Shown: positions 30,851-42,126, counted from the stretch's first letter. The stretch: DNA of 64,000 nucleotides from Linnemannia schmuckeri (GCA_029449235.1 JANATG010000021.1:599501-663500), one strand, 5' to 3'. Made by a program: numbers and translations. Notes: a model not told the origin generated them from the letters alone.

Positions 30851-33647
30851 AACGAAGAAATAATTGTGTGTGAACTTGTTCTTCTTTTTACTAGAGCGAA
30901 TATTGCTTCTTGGCTCGCTCATCTGCTCGTCGGAAATAAGCATTGGCTCATCCACTTGCGATGAATGACGAGAGTGCGGACGAGGATCCTCGTTGCGGGG
31001 TGGGTGATCGGCCCAGTAGTCCGTAACGCATTTCCTCTCAACGAAGTTTTCTTCTGGTTCCCAGGTGTTGTCGTTGTCAGAATAATGTTTCCACTTGACG
31101 AAGTACTCCCATGTCCCTTCCGTTGTATGACGAGCATCGAGAATTTTCTCGACTTCGTACGTGAGGAAAGAGTCTGGATCTTCATATACAAGTTTCAGTT
31201 GCGAGGGGGCATATCTACGACCAAGCATAGAGCCAGTGTCATCTTTGAGGATGTATGCACCGCCCTTGTTTTTACGAACAACAGTAAACGGTCCTTCATA
31301 TCTAAGAGAGAGGGAGTCCCTTTTGATAGGATCAACCGCCATAGCTGTGGAGCCATAAACTCGCTGTGCAGGATTGTTCTATTGAACCTCTCAATCATTT
31401 TCCGCTGATTAGATTTTGCTTTAGCTTCAATTGCGGGGAACAGGATCGTAGTCATAAATCGAGTCTCTTCAGCAAGTCTTCTTGGGACATGACCTTATTT
31501 TGTGGGTCAGTGTAATTATAGTGTCCGTTTTCCTTGCGTGCGAAGAAAAGAGAGTAAGGAGAGGAACCATTCAAACTCGCAATATTTGCATTGAGGGCGA
31601 ATTGAGCCATGGGAACATGACGATCTCACTCGTGGTTTTTGCCTTTGGTCTCTTTTCGAAGAATTTCTTTGACCGCTTTAACCCGGTTCTCGGCTAGTCC
31701 ATTGCCTCGTGGATGATATGGAGTGGCAAGACGATGATGAATACCCAATTGTTCTGTCATTGTTTTTGTAACCTGGTTGGAAAATTCCTTGCCATTATCT
31801 GACTGCAGAATTCTGGGGAATCCAATCAGAGTGAAAATGTCAAAGAGAGTAGTTGCAACAGTATGTGCAGTCTTGTCAGGTATAGCTCTCAAAATAACGA
31901 AGCGGGTACACACGTCTGTCAGGACGAGAAGATGTTTGTTGTTCTTCGAGGACGGATGGAAGTCACCGGCGAGGTCTACAGTCATATGCTCGCCAGGTAA
32001 GTGTGCATGAATAGCCTTGAGGGGATGATACCCTTTGCGAGTGATGTTAATGCGTTGACACTCAGGGCATTGTTTGGCATATTCAAGACAGTCTTTGACC
32101 ATTAAGGGCCATTTCTTGTCTTGAGCATGAATTTGGTTAACCATTTTGTTTGCACCAAGATGACCAAGGGGGTGAACCTCAGCCATGAGAGAGTGGTGGT
32201 CTTTTGCTGCGACGATGAATCGTGGAACCGATTTGTCTTGAAGCATGTGAATGTAACCGTACACTTTGATTGGTGTTTTTTGTTTAGGTTGATCAGTCCA
32301 AAGTTTTTGAGGAAACTGACGCGATAACGCATCTGGCAGGCCATTGAATACTCCAGGTCGGTAATCAACGTTGAATGAATAGGCCATGATGGTATCAAAC
32401 CAGGTAGTCATCATTGGGTTCAGATCTTGTTGTGAGTGAAGAAACGTGAGGGCCCGATGACCAGTGAACAAAGTAAAATAGTAACCCCAAAGATATTAAT
32501 GGAATTTGTTCAATGCGAAAACAATCGCTAATAACTCCTTCTCAGTAGCGGAATATTTTCTCTCTCGGTCTTGCAGAGTTCGTGCCATGAAAGAAATGTA
32601 GTTGGCGTTCAAGGGAGCGGACTGCATAGCCTTTGGTTCGGATACACATTCCGGCAACTGATACAGTACCGCACCAATTCCAACGTTGGACGCGTCCGTC
32701 GCAACGTAAAACGGCCGACTGAAGTCTGGGAAAGATAACACGGGAGCACGCACAAGCAATTCTTTGAGTCCATTGAAAGAATCCATTTCATCTTTCGATA
32801 ATTTTAATGTTCCTTCTCTATGACGAAACGCATCAAGGGGAGCGGCAATGATGCTGTAGAGAGGGATGTATTAACGGAAGAAATTGAACGTACCCAAATA
32901 CGACTGTACTTGCTTAGCAGTGGTAGGTGGAGCCCATTCGTGAATATTAGCCAACTTTGTAGGGTCGATTTTCTTTCCAAAGAGATCAACAATGAATCCC
33001 AGCAGAGAGATCTGAGTGCTGCTGAAATTGCACTTGCTCTTGTTAATGATCAGTTTTGCTTCATTGAAGCGCTCGATCACACATTTAACATGAGCTTCAT
33101 GTTCTTCTCTACTATTTGAAAATATCACAATGTCACCAATAAAATTCATAACAAAGGGTAGGTGGCCCAGAATGCGGGACATACCTCTTTGGAATAAACT
33201 CGAGAGCGGCTTCAAACTAAAGGGAGCCTCTTTGAACATGTATTGTTTTCCCTCATGCATGAAAGCAGTGAGGTGTCTGTCCTCTTTGTGAATAGGTAGA
33301 CGATGGTACGCTTGTGTGAGGTCGATGGTGCTGTAGATGGAATGACCAGCTACTTTTTGCATGATGTCAGAGATGAAAGGAAGAGGGAAATTATCCTCTG
33401 GTAAATGTATATTGAGAGTACGAGGGTCAAGACACACTCGCCACAATGATTTTTTCCCATCCAAATTTTTTTTTGCTGCAAGGGTGAGTGTATGGTTATG
33501 TGGATTGCCTGCAGGTGCAAGCTCAATCACATCACCCCGTAGCCAGCGTGCGACCGTCTCATCCAAGATGGGTCTTTGGGAGTGAGCAAATCGTCGAGGT
33601 CGTCGATGTACAATGGTACCTTTTGGAACAGGTAGATACACCATCAT
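30851..33647 (-). pseudogene. Chromovirus pol (RT, RNase H, integrase, chromodomain), decayed
   Basis: The pol frame starts at an ATG (33645-33647) that overlaps the gag TGA as ATGA. RT contains DPRTLNIHLPEDNFPLPF and STIDLTQAYH, but the YxDD-type box reads FIGD, with the first Asp replaced by Gly. RNase H follows (FYVATDASNVGIGAVLY), then integrase with intact D-D-E positions (MTVDLAG, LQSDNGKEF, GLAENR), and a chromodomain (YFVKWKHYSDNDNTWEPEEN). In-frame stops interrupt it at 32871 (TAA), 32496 (TAA) and 31626 (TGA, probably from Trp), and frame changes occur near 31455 and 31350. Chromodomains guide integration to heterochromatin. The element cannot be autonomous. Confidence 0.85.
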
Positions 33648-36316
33648 CTCAGGAACGGGACAGAAACTTTCTTTGAGATATTTTCATTGTCTTTGAGAGC
33701 TTTGCTGATTGCATCTAGGAACCTTCCTTTCATGCGCTTGAAATCAGCAGTGAGTTCTTCTTCAGGTGTAGTAATCGGACGCAAAGATGGTTTTTCGTCT
33801 TCGACGGGAGCATCATGTGCGGGTGCCATCTCTTTTATTTCTGGGAGACCACAGAGGGAGAAACCCATATGGTAAAAGAGATCCATTTTGATTGTAAGAA
33901 CATATTCTTGATCGTCAATTATTTCAAAAGGAGCAGAGAGAAACCGATCATTGAGTTCAAATTCAACTTGATCAGTTACACCAATACGTTCAACAACAGA
34001 CTTGTTTGCTAGTGTGAAGTTGCCAGGGATCTTGGTGTAATGAACGTTATGTTCCTTGACTACATCATGTCTGACAAAAGAGTGTGTAGCACCAGTATCG
34101 ATCAACGCGTGGTATATCCTTTTGAATGCATGGATTTCAATTCGAAATCTGTTGTCGTGTTCTACTGCGTCCTTGATGGTTGCATAGTGTCTGATGTTTA
34201 ACTTGTCGAATGCGAATGCATCAAGTTCTTCAGTCTTCATACCAAAGTTACTGTCGTCGTCACTGCAGTAGCCCAAGTCCTCTTGGCTTTGAGCGGCAAG
34301 ATTAGACAGGCTAGCAAACGAAGGTTCTTTCGTTTCAAAATACGGTACAGAGACAAGGGCAGGTTGTTTTGGTGGTGACGAGCGAAACGCATACTGAGGT
34401 CGAGTACTTGTAGGTGCAGGTTCAGCCACGTCAGCTGTAGCTGATTGCTCGCTGTCAGATAAAGGGGTAACAGACACATTATTTTCTGTGGTCATGGACA
34501 CAACATTTTCTGGAATCACAGAAACATTATTTTCTTCAGTTGAGGAAGCAAGGACAGCAAGTGAAGGAGACAGAATTGGACCAAGAGGAATTGTGTTAGA
34601 ACCAGACAGTGGTAATTGTTTATTGCTGGGTTCTGCTATGGCAGGAGAGGGAAATGATTCTTCTCTCGATTCGACTGATGTCTTGTCGATCTCCACTGCG
34701 GGGTCCTCAGGTTCACTTGCCTGCAAAGAGATAGTTGCATGAGTGAGCAAGGTTTGTTCAGAAACAGGCAAAAATTCAGGTACTGAAAAAGGAGGCACAG
34801 ACAATTTACCTTCTTTCTTGTCTTTATTGCCCTTGCCACCCTTACTGTCATAGCTCTTCTTGCGATCACTATTACAGTAGGGGGCAGTGTGACCATGCTT
34901 GTTGCACTTAGTACAGTGCCTACAATTCTTGGTATCATGCGAGTAGTTTTCACCATGATTGTCACGGTGGTAAGATTTCTTGCCGGGGCCAGACGAGGAA
35001 GAGGACGAAGATGAGGATGAAGACGAATCAGCAGTCGCCTTGCCTTTGCCGCGGCGGTTGTTATTGTGACGACGCGGTCGCTTATGACCATGGCTGTTAT
35101 TGTTATTGGTCTTGGATGAGGGGGCATTCTTCTTGTCATCTTCATCGTCATCGACAAGACTGTGTGGTCGCTTGAGAGAGTCATCTGGTCCTTCCATGGC
35201 GCAAAGAGCGGTGAGGACCTCACTGATGGAGTCTAGCCTGACATCGGCCAGAGACATGCCGGCCTTCTGGATCGCACCCTTGATAACGTTCAGTATCATC
35301 GAAGGAATAGAACCCATGATGCCAGAGAGGACGGTGGTGTTGCTGTCGTCGATGCGATAGACACGGACAGATCGCTGAAGACGTAGTGCAAAGTTGCGGT
35401 AGGACTCCTTGTTGCGACGGCCTGTCTCAGCAACGCGAGCAACGGTGAGAAAACGTTCTGTTGGAGTCAGGACGCTGTCAACAAATGCAACCTCACACTC
35501 CTCCCATGTAAGAGAGGAGCTGCCATGACGAGCCAGTTCGTCATTAAATTGCTGACGAGTCTGTTCGTCCAGGATGGCCATACAGAGTAGATGTTGCGCG
35601 CTGGCAAGGAGTTTTTGCGCGCTGGCAAGGAATGGTTTCTCGCCGTAGCTGTTCTCGCAATAGGTTTTGAAGCTGTCGAGGAACAGGTGAGGATCGTGAA
35701 TGACACGAAAAGACTGTCCTTTGCCATACTTGGCATCACCAAACCGGGGCGTACCCGAGTCTAGTGACAGCTTCTTGTTGTCGACCTTTGCCGTATCAGT
35801 AGTGGCAGAGGTGGGCGAGGCGATGGTCTCGGTTGGCAGAGAACCCAGACTCAAGGCTGCAGCAAAAGAGGCATGCTCATTTTGTTTCTGCCGTACGATC
35901 TTGGCGAGATTGGCGCATTCTTGATGCCAGGTTGCATACGAAGGATGTTCGGTTGGGGTTTTTGTAACCCTGAGCAAAGAATGACGGTACGCTTTTGTCC
36001 ATCGCTCCAGACTATTGCGTTTGGAGAGCAGTACGTCGTGCAGATCGGATGTCAAATCAACATCGCCATTATAGTCCGAATCAGACATGATCGAGAACTG
36101 GCTCAGATCGGGTTCTTGGCCGGAAGACGTGAGATAATCGGCCGAGAAGGGTGAAGGATCATCAAGGTCATGATCGGCCATGTCGATGTCCTCGGAGCCG
36201 TCAGGAGCAGAGGACGAGGACGAGGTGACGACAAAGGCGTCAGTGGCATTGATGTCCAATTGCTGAAGAGCGGGGAGTTCAGCAGTGTTGTTGTGGGAAG
36301 TAGCGTCATTTGACAT
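33644..36316 (-). CDS. Chromovirus Gag-protease polyprotein, 890 aa
   Basis: The start is placed at the ATG 36314-36316 (MSNDATSHNN); the frame remains open further upstream only through a 32-base homopolymer. After an acidic N-terminus comes an alpha-helical capsid-like region (roughly 130-370), a basic stretch with poly-Ser, a CCHC knuckle (CTKCNKHGHTAPYC), a long Ser/Pro-rich linker, and near the C-terminus an aspartic protease site ALIDTGATHSFV with the DTG triad. Such Gag proteins form the virus-like particle and the protease matures it. This frame is uninterrupted over 890 codons while pol carries at least five lesions. It could still make particles that package other copies, or it may simply have escaped mutation by chance. 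Confidence 0.85.
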   Translation of the reverse strand: MSNDATSHNNTAELPALQQLDINATDAFVVTSSSSSAPDGSEDIDMADHDLDDPSPFSADYLTSSGQEPDLSQFSIMSDSDYNGDVDLTSDLHDVLLSKRNSLERWTKAYRHSLLRVTKTPTEHPSYATWHQECANLAKIVRQKQNEHASFAAALSLGSLPTETIASPTSATTDTAKVDNKKLSLDSGTPRFGDAKYGKGQSFRVIHDPHLFLDSFKTYCENSYGEKPFLASAQKLLASAQHLLCMAILDEQTRQQFNDELARHGSSSLTWEECEVAFVDSVLTPTERFLTVARVAETGRRNKESYRNFALRLQRSVRVYRIDDSNTTVLSGIMGSIPSMILNVIKGAIQKAGMSLADVRLDSISEVLTALCAMEGPDDSLKRPHSLVDDDEDDKKNAPSSKTNNNNSHGHKRPRRHNNNRRGKGKATADSSSSSSSSSSSSGPGKKSYHRDNHGENYSHDTKNCRHCTKCNKHGHTAPYCNSDRKKSYDSKGGKGNKDKKEGKLSVPPFSVPEFLPVSEQTLLTHATISLQASEPEDPAVEIDKTSVESREESFPSPAIAEPSNKQLPLSGSNTIPLGPILSPSLAVLASSTEENNVSVIPENVVSMTTENNVSVTPLSDSEQSATADVAEPAPTSTRPQYAFRSSPPKQPALVSVPYFETKEPSFASLSNLAAQSQEDLGYCSDDDSNFGMKTEELDAFAFDKLNIRHYATIKDAVEHDNRFRIEIHAFKRIYHALIDTGATHSFVRHDVVKEHNVHYTKIPGNFTLANKSVVERIGVTDQVEFELNDRFLSAPFEIIDDQEYVLTIKMDLFYHMGFSLCGLPEIKEMAPAHDAPVEDEKPSLRPITTPEEELTADFKRMKGRFLDAISKALKDNENISKKVSVPFLR

Positions 36317-36391
36317 GGTATGGGGTGTTCTCGTTTTTTTTTCCTGAAAAGTTGTTCGAGAAGCTGTCCAAAGATAAAAGGATATCTTAAA

Positions 36392-36394
<3 letters not shown>

Positions 36395-36426
<32 letters not shown>
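36395..36426. repeat. 32-base T homopolymer
   Basis: Lies 79 bp upstream of the gag ATG (A run on the coding strand). It may be the A tail of an older insertion or a slippage product. The flanking 36427-36935 has no gene I can support; part could be the chromovirus 5' LTR. Confidence 0.7.
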
Positions 36427-36427
<1 letters not shown>

Positions 36428-36935
36428 ACGAACATACAATAACTGTTCAGACATTTACTGCCCATGTCAACAAGGTAGAGACTCTTCAATAGAGACGTAC
36501 CCTTCGGCGCGTACATCTCTTCACACCGTATCTTTTGAAGGATGTATTCCGAACTTGTAAAGGTATAGCAATGTTGTTGCTTCTAGGAAAATAAAGGAAA
36601 CACACATTGCTGCTTTACATTTCTAGATGTAGGCACGCGTGTACAAGCAAACGTGACACACTTAGAAGTGTATCGCTCCGTCATATATGTCATATATCAT
36701 CCGAAGATACATAAGTCTCGAGGTGTAAGGGAGAGAGATGGGTACCACAATTTAAACAAGATGGTAAAGTTGATCTGGATCCAACAACTAACATCTAGAT
36801 CTTTTATTTGGGGTTGCTGCCTGTGTTCAAGATCTTGATGTTGCTGATCCAGATGAAGCGTCGAAATAGGAAAACAATAGTGTCTTTACTGATGAAAATG
36901 ACAAAATATTTTTATTTTTGTTTTCTGCTATTTTG

Positions 36936-37697
36936 TTAGAGGCCGCTACTTATGTATGCTAATTGCTGTTCGGTCATATCTGAGGGCGACATGGGTTCGA
37001 GGTTGCGTGTGACAGTCGCAGGTGATGGAGGTGCAAAATCCGAGATGAACGATCTCTCCTTCACTACCTGGCTGTTCGTCAGCCCGAGCAGTGGACCATG
37101 TACATAATTGTTGGTCTTGAGGTAACCAAAGTCATCGACGAGGTGGCCACGTTTCACTGCAAACTCGAATTGTTGGATGAGCTCCTGGACCGACGCAATG
37201 TGTTTGTCGAGTCGTGCGGCGTGTTCTTGTAGCGAGGTGTACACGCGATCGTGCATGAGGTTGAAGCTGTCGATGTCTTCCAGATCCTGTCCAAGAGGAA
37301 TATCAAATGCACCAAAGGCGTCGCACAAGTAGCTTGCTCGTTTGGCAAGAACAATAGTCCTCTCTGATTGCAGTCGCAGATAGACGGATTGTAGATTATT
37401 GAGGGCTGTGTTCCGAATCTCGGCCTCATTGGGCGGCATTGTCCACTGCATGGGTTGTGCAGTGCGTCCCAGGTCGACCCTGAGTGTCCTCCGTGTCGAA
37501 CGCTGCTGGGGGTTGTAGGGAGCAGCGGCTGCCCTAGTCGGGGTTGATGCTGCTGTCGGTGTTGTTATTATTGTGGCTTGAGCAGGTGCCCTGCCGTTTC
37601 TTCTGTTCTCAATATCGCCTGTGTTGATGGGTGCAAGTGGAGGACGAGAAGGGCCGGCGCTGGATTCAGCAGGTGAGGAGTGAGAAGATTTGGACAT
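36936..37697 (-). CDS. Orphan protein, 253 aa, helical
   Basis: From the ATG at 37695-37697. Residues 1-75 are rich in Ser, Pro, Ala and Thr and look disordered. Residues ~85-200 are strongly helical, with heptad-like runs (NLQSVYLRLQSERTIVLAKR and EHAARLDKHIASVQELIQQF), compatible with a coiled coil. The C-terminus is again polar. No cysteine pattern, signal peptide or membrane segment. I do not recognise a family; a transposon-encoded capsid-like protein or a fungal-specific scaffold protein are both possible. There are no stops or frame breaks in it, which in this decayed neighbourhood hints that it is real or young. Confidence 0.55.
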   Translation of the reverse strand: MSKSSHSSPAESSAGPSRPPLAPINTGDIENRRNGRAPAQATIITTPTAASTPTRAAAAPYNPQQRSTRRTLRVDLGRTAQPMQWTMPPNEAEIRNTALNNLQSVYLRLQSERTIVLAKRASYLCDAFGAFDIPLGQDLEDIDSFNLMHDRVYTSLQEHAARLDKHIASVQELIQQFEFAVKRGHLVDDFGYLKTNNYVHGPLLGLTNSQVVKERSFISDFAPPSPATVTRNLEPMSPSDMTEQQLAYISSGL

Positions 37698-38032
37698 CGT
37701 TGTGGATGGGCGAGAGAATTGTGAGAAGTGGAATGGAAGTGTGTTTGGCAGATGGAGAAAAAAAAATGAAGATTCTCAATTTCTTCATCCTTATAGATGT
37801 TTTCTCGATTCCATTCTCTCAATTCATGTGTGGATCACGTTTCGACCATGTCCATTGCCATTGGATCATGCAAGGTGCGTTGTTGACGAGATTCAAACAG
37901 GTTAGTGCCGCATGATCATGCGTTTTTGTTGTCTTTTCTACTTTTCTCATTTCTTATGTCTCTTCTTTCTCTTGCATGAATGCCAATTGATTTAAGAAAG
38001 TCAGGGCGGGTGCATGCTGATTGGTCAATTCG

Positions 38033-38348
38033 GATCTGTTTAATTCAGGGACGAAGAGTGCTTATGATCCACAAGTGTCCTACAGAGGACGGACTACTTG
38101 CATTGTCATAGGTGCCATGTCCATATGTGTGTGACTTCATTTTATTTTTTGAACCGACGAAACTAACTAGAAAAAAATAAAAGGCTATGGATCCCTCCAC
38201 CGAAAAATGCTCCTCACTTCTTTTTTCGGCAGCAAAGGGTGGAGAGGGTGGGACATATGTCCATGGCACCTATGGCAATGCAAGTAGTCCGTCCTCTGTA
38301 GGACACTTGTGGATCATAAGGACTCTTCGTCCCTGAATTAAACAGATC
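38033..38348. mobile_element. 316-bp foldback MITE
   Basis: Terminal inverted repeats of nearly 100 bp: GATCTGTTTAATTCAGGGAC at 38033 is matched in reverse complement ending at 38348, with only a few mismatches over the repeats. The ~120-bp centre is AT-rich and codes for nothing. A duplicated target site is not visible because the palindrome extends to the edge. Confidence 0.85.
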
Positions 38349-40207
38349 TCTCTCTTGTTTCGTTATTCCATATTCCCTATTACCTTTTGATAACAACCCC
38401 TGGTTATTATTTTCCACCAGGTGACCCGCCAGCTGCAGCTGAAGCCAAATCTATCTTTATCGCATATTGCTTCACTGAGCGGATATTAGCAAGGATTTGA
38501 CTCTCTGTGGCGTAATTCTTTCCAGTTGTCATATGGTAATTTTGCAGCGGGAAATCATGGAAGGCGTGTTCGGGGACAACAAAGATAAGCCAAAGTTGCT
38601 CGTCCTGGCTAACCCAATGATATTGTCTAAGATTATTAACAAGCTTGGAGAGCGGGTGCCCTTTGATGGGGTGGGTTGTCGAAACCGTCACTTGGAACAA
38701 GTCTTTGGGTGAGAACAGGAAATCAACGTAGGGAAAGTTGCTAACGTTTGGAATCCAGAGTTGATTCGGCTCAGTCACCGCAATCGTGTGGAATTGGTTG
38801 ACCACTGGCTTTAGAGGGATCTTCAAGCGTCTCGATGTCCTTGAGTGCAAAACTGTGGCCCCCCTCTCGGAATGCAAGGAGGACGTATGCTTCAAACATA
38901 AGCCCGCTCGCACTTCCATCTGGTTTGTCCAAGAGCTTTCTCATTATTTTTCTTAAAGCGTCATCCTTCAGTTGATCAGCAACCTTGTCTCTGATGGACG
39001 CCGAAGCCCATTCCAGTCGATACTCGTCATGAGCTTCATTTGAAGGCCAACGGTGGAGCAGACGGCTGCTGAACTCCTGCAACAGCAGAAGGTAGGACCA
39101 GTGAAAGCAGGGATAAGAGACGAGGATTGAAGCAGTGATGATTGATGTTATTACTATGGTACATCTATATATACAAGGGAGTAACTAGGTTTCTAGGTCT
39201 AGTATTATAGAAGAGTCAGAGGTGAATAAGAGTGATGAGAAATGACTAACTAAGGTGGACTTTAAACCTAATATGTTGCAACTCCAGTGTCTCTCTCCCT
39301 TGCGCGAAGTACTGTAGCGACACCATCGGATCTTTGACACTATCAAGAGCCTCGTCAACACGCTGGATTGCGCTCTTCTTGGCGGCCTTAGTAAGTTTTT
39401 CCCTGTCGTTGTCGGTACAGTCCCTGGTCATGTATTTTAAGACCTACCGATGAGATAATCTATGTACAGTAGAAAAGCCGTTAGTGATTGAGAAAAATTT
39501 GCTTGAGTAACGATTGGTTTCAAAGGGGATAGCCCTCCTCAAGAAAAACATTGTGAGTTCTGTACACAACATACCGACCACGGTCTTTCTAGGACATACG
39601 TGGCACACCACCCAACTCGAAGAAGGTTTCTTCGATCAGATCCTCAGGAATCACTTGAAAGCCTGCGACCTTTTCCCTACAGGTCTTTAATTCCTCCAGG
39701 CTCCATGGGGCCATGTAGTAAAGCTTGCCAACCTTTTTATCAACGTCCTTATAGTTGGTCTTTGCCTTCAATGTCTTCGGGAATGCTGATATAATGGTCT
39801 TGGCTCGATCGAGTGTCGGGTTTTGGGGGCTGTCTGCAAGGTACCATGTGTTAGGTAGACTGAGAAAAGGCTCAAAGTCTTCGAGAGAACCATATCGGAC
39901 GGTAAAACACCCTCCGAAGACATAACACTTATCGCTCCGTTTGGTGTGGAAAATGATGATTGGGGGTTTGTCATCGGCGCACTCAGCGAGAAGTCGAACA
40001 GCGAAGTACACAAGAAAAGCTGATTTGCCAATCCCGGATGTTCCTGCAACAATAATGCGAGACAGAATTTCGGGGTCTTGAAAACCGTCACCCTGAAATC
40101 GACCGAGAATTGTGTTGTAAAGATCCTTGTAAGTCTGTCGGACGTAGAGATCTGCTGTTTCTACAATAGGAAAAATGGTGCTGTCTGGTGCCGACATTTT
40201 GTCCAAG

Positions 40208-40842
40208 TGTCAAGAATCGAGACTATAACCAGGCGATTTGACCTTTCTCAATGCAGAGGCTGGAGGTGGGGTGTGTAAGGGAAGATGATCTAGAGGGAGA
40301 GAGATGGGTTTGAAGGTATTGACGAAGTGTATTCAAGTTACCAGGTGCAGATTAAACTACGTTTGACTATGGGTACATATACTAACTATATGGTGTAATA
40401 GCAGCAGAGCAAGGGAATATGAACACGGAAATGGGAAGAGACAAGAACAAGGGAAAGGACAAGAGAGTACTAGGAACGAGGAGGAAAGGCAAGAAACGGA
40501 TGGTGTTTATTGTACAGAGAGGTAGGATAATTATACTAGTGTACAGGGGCGCAGTGATGGAGGCGTAGGAATGGTGGCAACGCGTGATGATGGTGGTAAC
40601 ACAGGGAATGGTGGCAATACAGGGGATGGTGGCAATGCATGAGAATGGTGGCAATGCATGAGAATGGTGGCAATGCATGAGAATGGTGGCAATATAGGAA
40701 ACAGTCTATGATACTGTCACATATGGGCTCTCATTAATAAGCTATTTTGGCAAGAGCAGCCTTAAGGCATGTTAATTAATGCAACAAAGCCTTGCTGCAT
40801 AATAATTAATGTGTAGAATGCCTTGATGCCGAGGACGCGACA
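40208..40842 (-). mobile_element. Solo LTR (635 bp) with 5-bp target duplication
   Basis: On the minus strand the insertion begins TGTCGCG and ends TTGACA, so it has TG..CA termini, and is flanked on both sides by CTTGG (plus-strand CCAAG at 40203-40207 and 40843-40847). Removing it restores the CRN reading between NIED and DKMSAPD. Internally there is a CAATAAAC polyadenylation-like site and a minisatellite. A 5-bp duplication with TG..CA ends is diagnostic of LTR retrotransposons; a lone copy arises by LTR-LTR recombination. Confidence 0.85.
40560..40692. repeat. ~19-bp minisatellite inside the solo LTR
   Basis: Copies of GGTGGCAATGCATGAGAAT, three close to perfect near 40629-40690, with more degenerate ones before them. 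Confidence 0.75.
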
Positions 40843-42097
40843 CCAAGTCTTCGATATTGGCGCTGGTGATTCGTAGCAGGCTGGCAGTGCTAGACAACGA
40901 GTCAAAGATCTCTGTCTCCCCAACATCTTCGCCAATTTCAGCAAGAAGGGCGACTTTTTCTTTGTTGTTTAGACGAGAAAGGTTTTATAGTCCACTCACT
41001 ACAGCCTTTCCCGTAAGACCGACCGCCGCAATCGCCCTTTTTATCGTACCCGAATTAAGACGACTTCTCTTGGAAGAAGGCTCTGCGAGAGAGAGACAGC
41101 AGTGTAAGTACTCACGGATGATTGAATGAATAATAAACAATTGTGTCGCAGCACAGAGCATGACTCACCATCTTCATCTTCTTCGTAGTCTCGTTTCCGG
41201 GCTATTGGAAACAAAAGAAAAGGTGAGTACATAACACGAACGGTCAATACGATAGCTTTTCACAGACAAGTCCATGCGATTAGAAAACAAAGCTGATGCA
41301 ATACCTTTCGGGGGAAGCTTGACGACGACATGGATCGTGTTATCGTCAGGGTGACTGCCAAAGACAATAGAGACCTTTTTCGATACTGTCTTGAGTAGTT
41401 TCTTCTCCTTCTTCGGTATTTCGTCGAGGCAAACGCGCGAGCTGACCTCCTCCTCCTCCTCCTCCTCCTCTACTTCTTCTTCCATGTCGTCGTCGTCGTT
41501 GTAGTCTTGTGAGAGAGGAATCAGGACTTTCCAGAGAGTGAGCCTGCATGCGGCAATGAAGTCGAATTCAGGACTATTCATGTCCTTGATTGCATCCTTG
41601 AGGTCACTAACGTCAGCTGTCAGGGGAAGGCTGACCTTGAAAGAATTCGACCTGCTCTCTCCATCAATAACACACCGTAGAGTAATGTCGGCGACCGGTC
41701 GTCCCTTGTTCTTTGAAATCGACGACACGATCTTCGGCATCGCGGGGACAGTATTGGATGGTTCGCGTGAGTGTTATTAGTGATTGATGAATGAGTTCGT
41801 GAATGGCTGTCTTGATGATTGGTTGTGATTGAGAGAATGAGAGAGGGAAGGATGCAGAAGGAGAGGATGCAAAAGTGGAAGGATGCAGAAGAGGAAGGAT
41901 GCAGAAGAGGAAGGATGCAAGAAGGAAGGCGCTTGAAAGGAAGAAAGCGATGGAAAAAGTAAGGATGTGCAACAAGGCTTTATGCCGCAGTCGTGTATAC
42001 AAAATAGGTCACAGTGCATCGGCCGGACAATTACGTCACGCCAAGCACACGTGACCCATCACTATGGAACATGCGGTCAAGCATGCTTAACTACGAA

Positions 42098-42126
42098 CTA
42101 GCAAGTGCCCGCGGCTACGCCGCGGG
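42098..42126 (-). mobile_element. Helitron 3' terminus
   Basis: On the minus strand: an 8-bp GC hairpin CCCGCGGC-GTA-GCCGCGGG (42126-42108), then CACTTG and terminal CTAG, followed by T. A hairpin about 10 nt before a CTRR end, inserted before a T, is the signature of a Helitron 3' end. The body would extend to higher coordinates. I cannot locate its TC 5' end. Confidence 0.65.

Larger units (their letters stand above)
30851..36316 (-). mobile_element. Ty3/mdg4-type chromovirus, 3'-truncated
   Basis: Internal region on the minus strand in the order gag, protease, RT, RNase H, integrase, chromodomain, the Ty3 order. The 3' end is cut at the palindrome junction (30850/30851), soon after the chromodomain, so no 3' LTR is present. 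A TTGACA followed by TGG upstream of gag at about 36459-36467 could mark the 5' LTR end and primer-binding site, but without a second LTR this is only a guess. Confidence 0.85.
38407..41740 (-). pseudogene. Full-length Crinkler (CRN) effector gene, inactivated
   Basis: Header exons 41740-41305, 41201-41169 and 41082 onward splice in phase. The header has a ubiquitin-like fold region (ITLRCVIDGE, CRLTLWKVLI, IHVVVKLPP) with a Glu-rich insert, followed by a basic nuclear-signal-like linker (ARKRDYEED, SSKRSRLN). After the LTR insertion comes the P-loop NTPase (VAGTSGIGKSAFLVYFAVRL), then a nuclease-like C-terminus of the CRN/RHS type (WIPNVSNFPYVDFLFSP, QVTVSTTHPIKG) ending at 38407. In known CRNs, header, NTPase and restriction-endonuclease-like parts occur in this order and the protein acts in a target nucleus. 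Lesions: TAA at 40985-40987, a 635-bp solo LTR, an unclear junction near 39590, and a frame loss near 38820 between KDIETLEDPS and LKPVVNQF. Confidence 0.8.

Noticed and set aside
30851..36935. A complete LTR pair for the chromovirus
   Set aside because: I compared the region upstream of gag with the 3' end and with the solo LTR at 40208-40842; no matching LTR was found, and the 3' end is cut by the palindrome.
40382..40678. Frame of His/Cys/Ile-rich repeats (minus)
   Set aside because: Translation of the minisatellite inside the solo LTR, not a gene.
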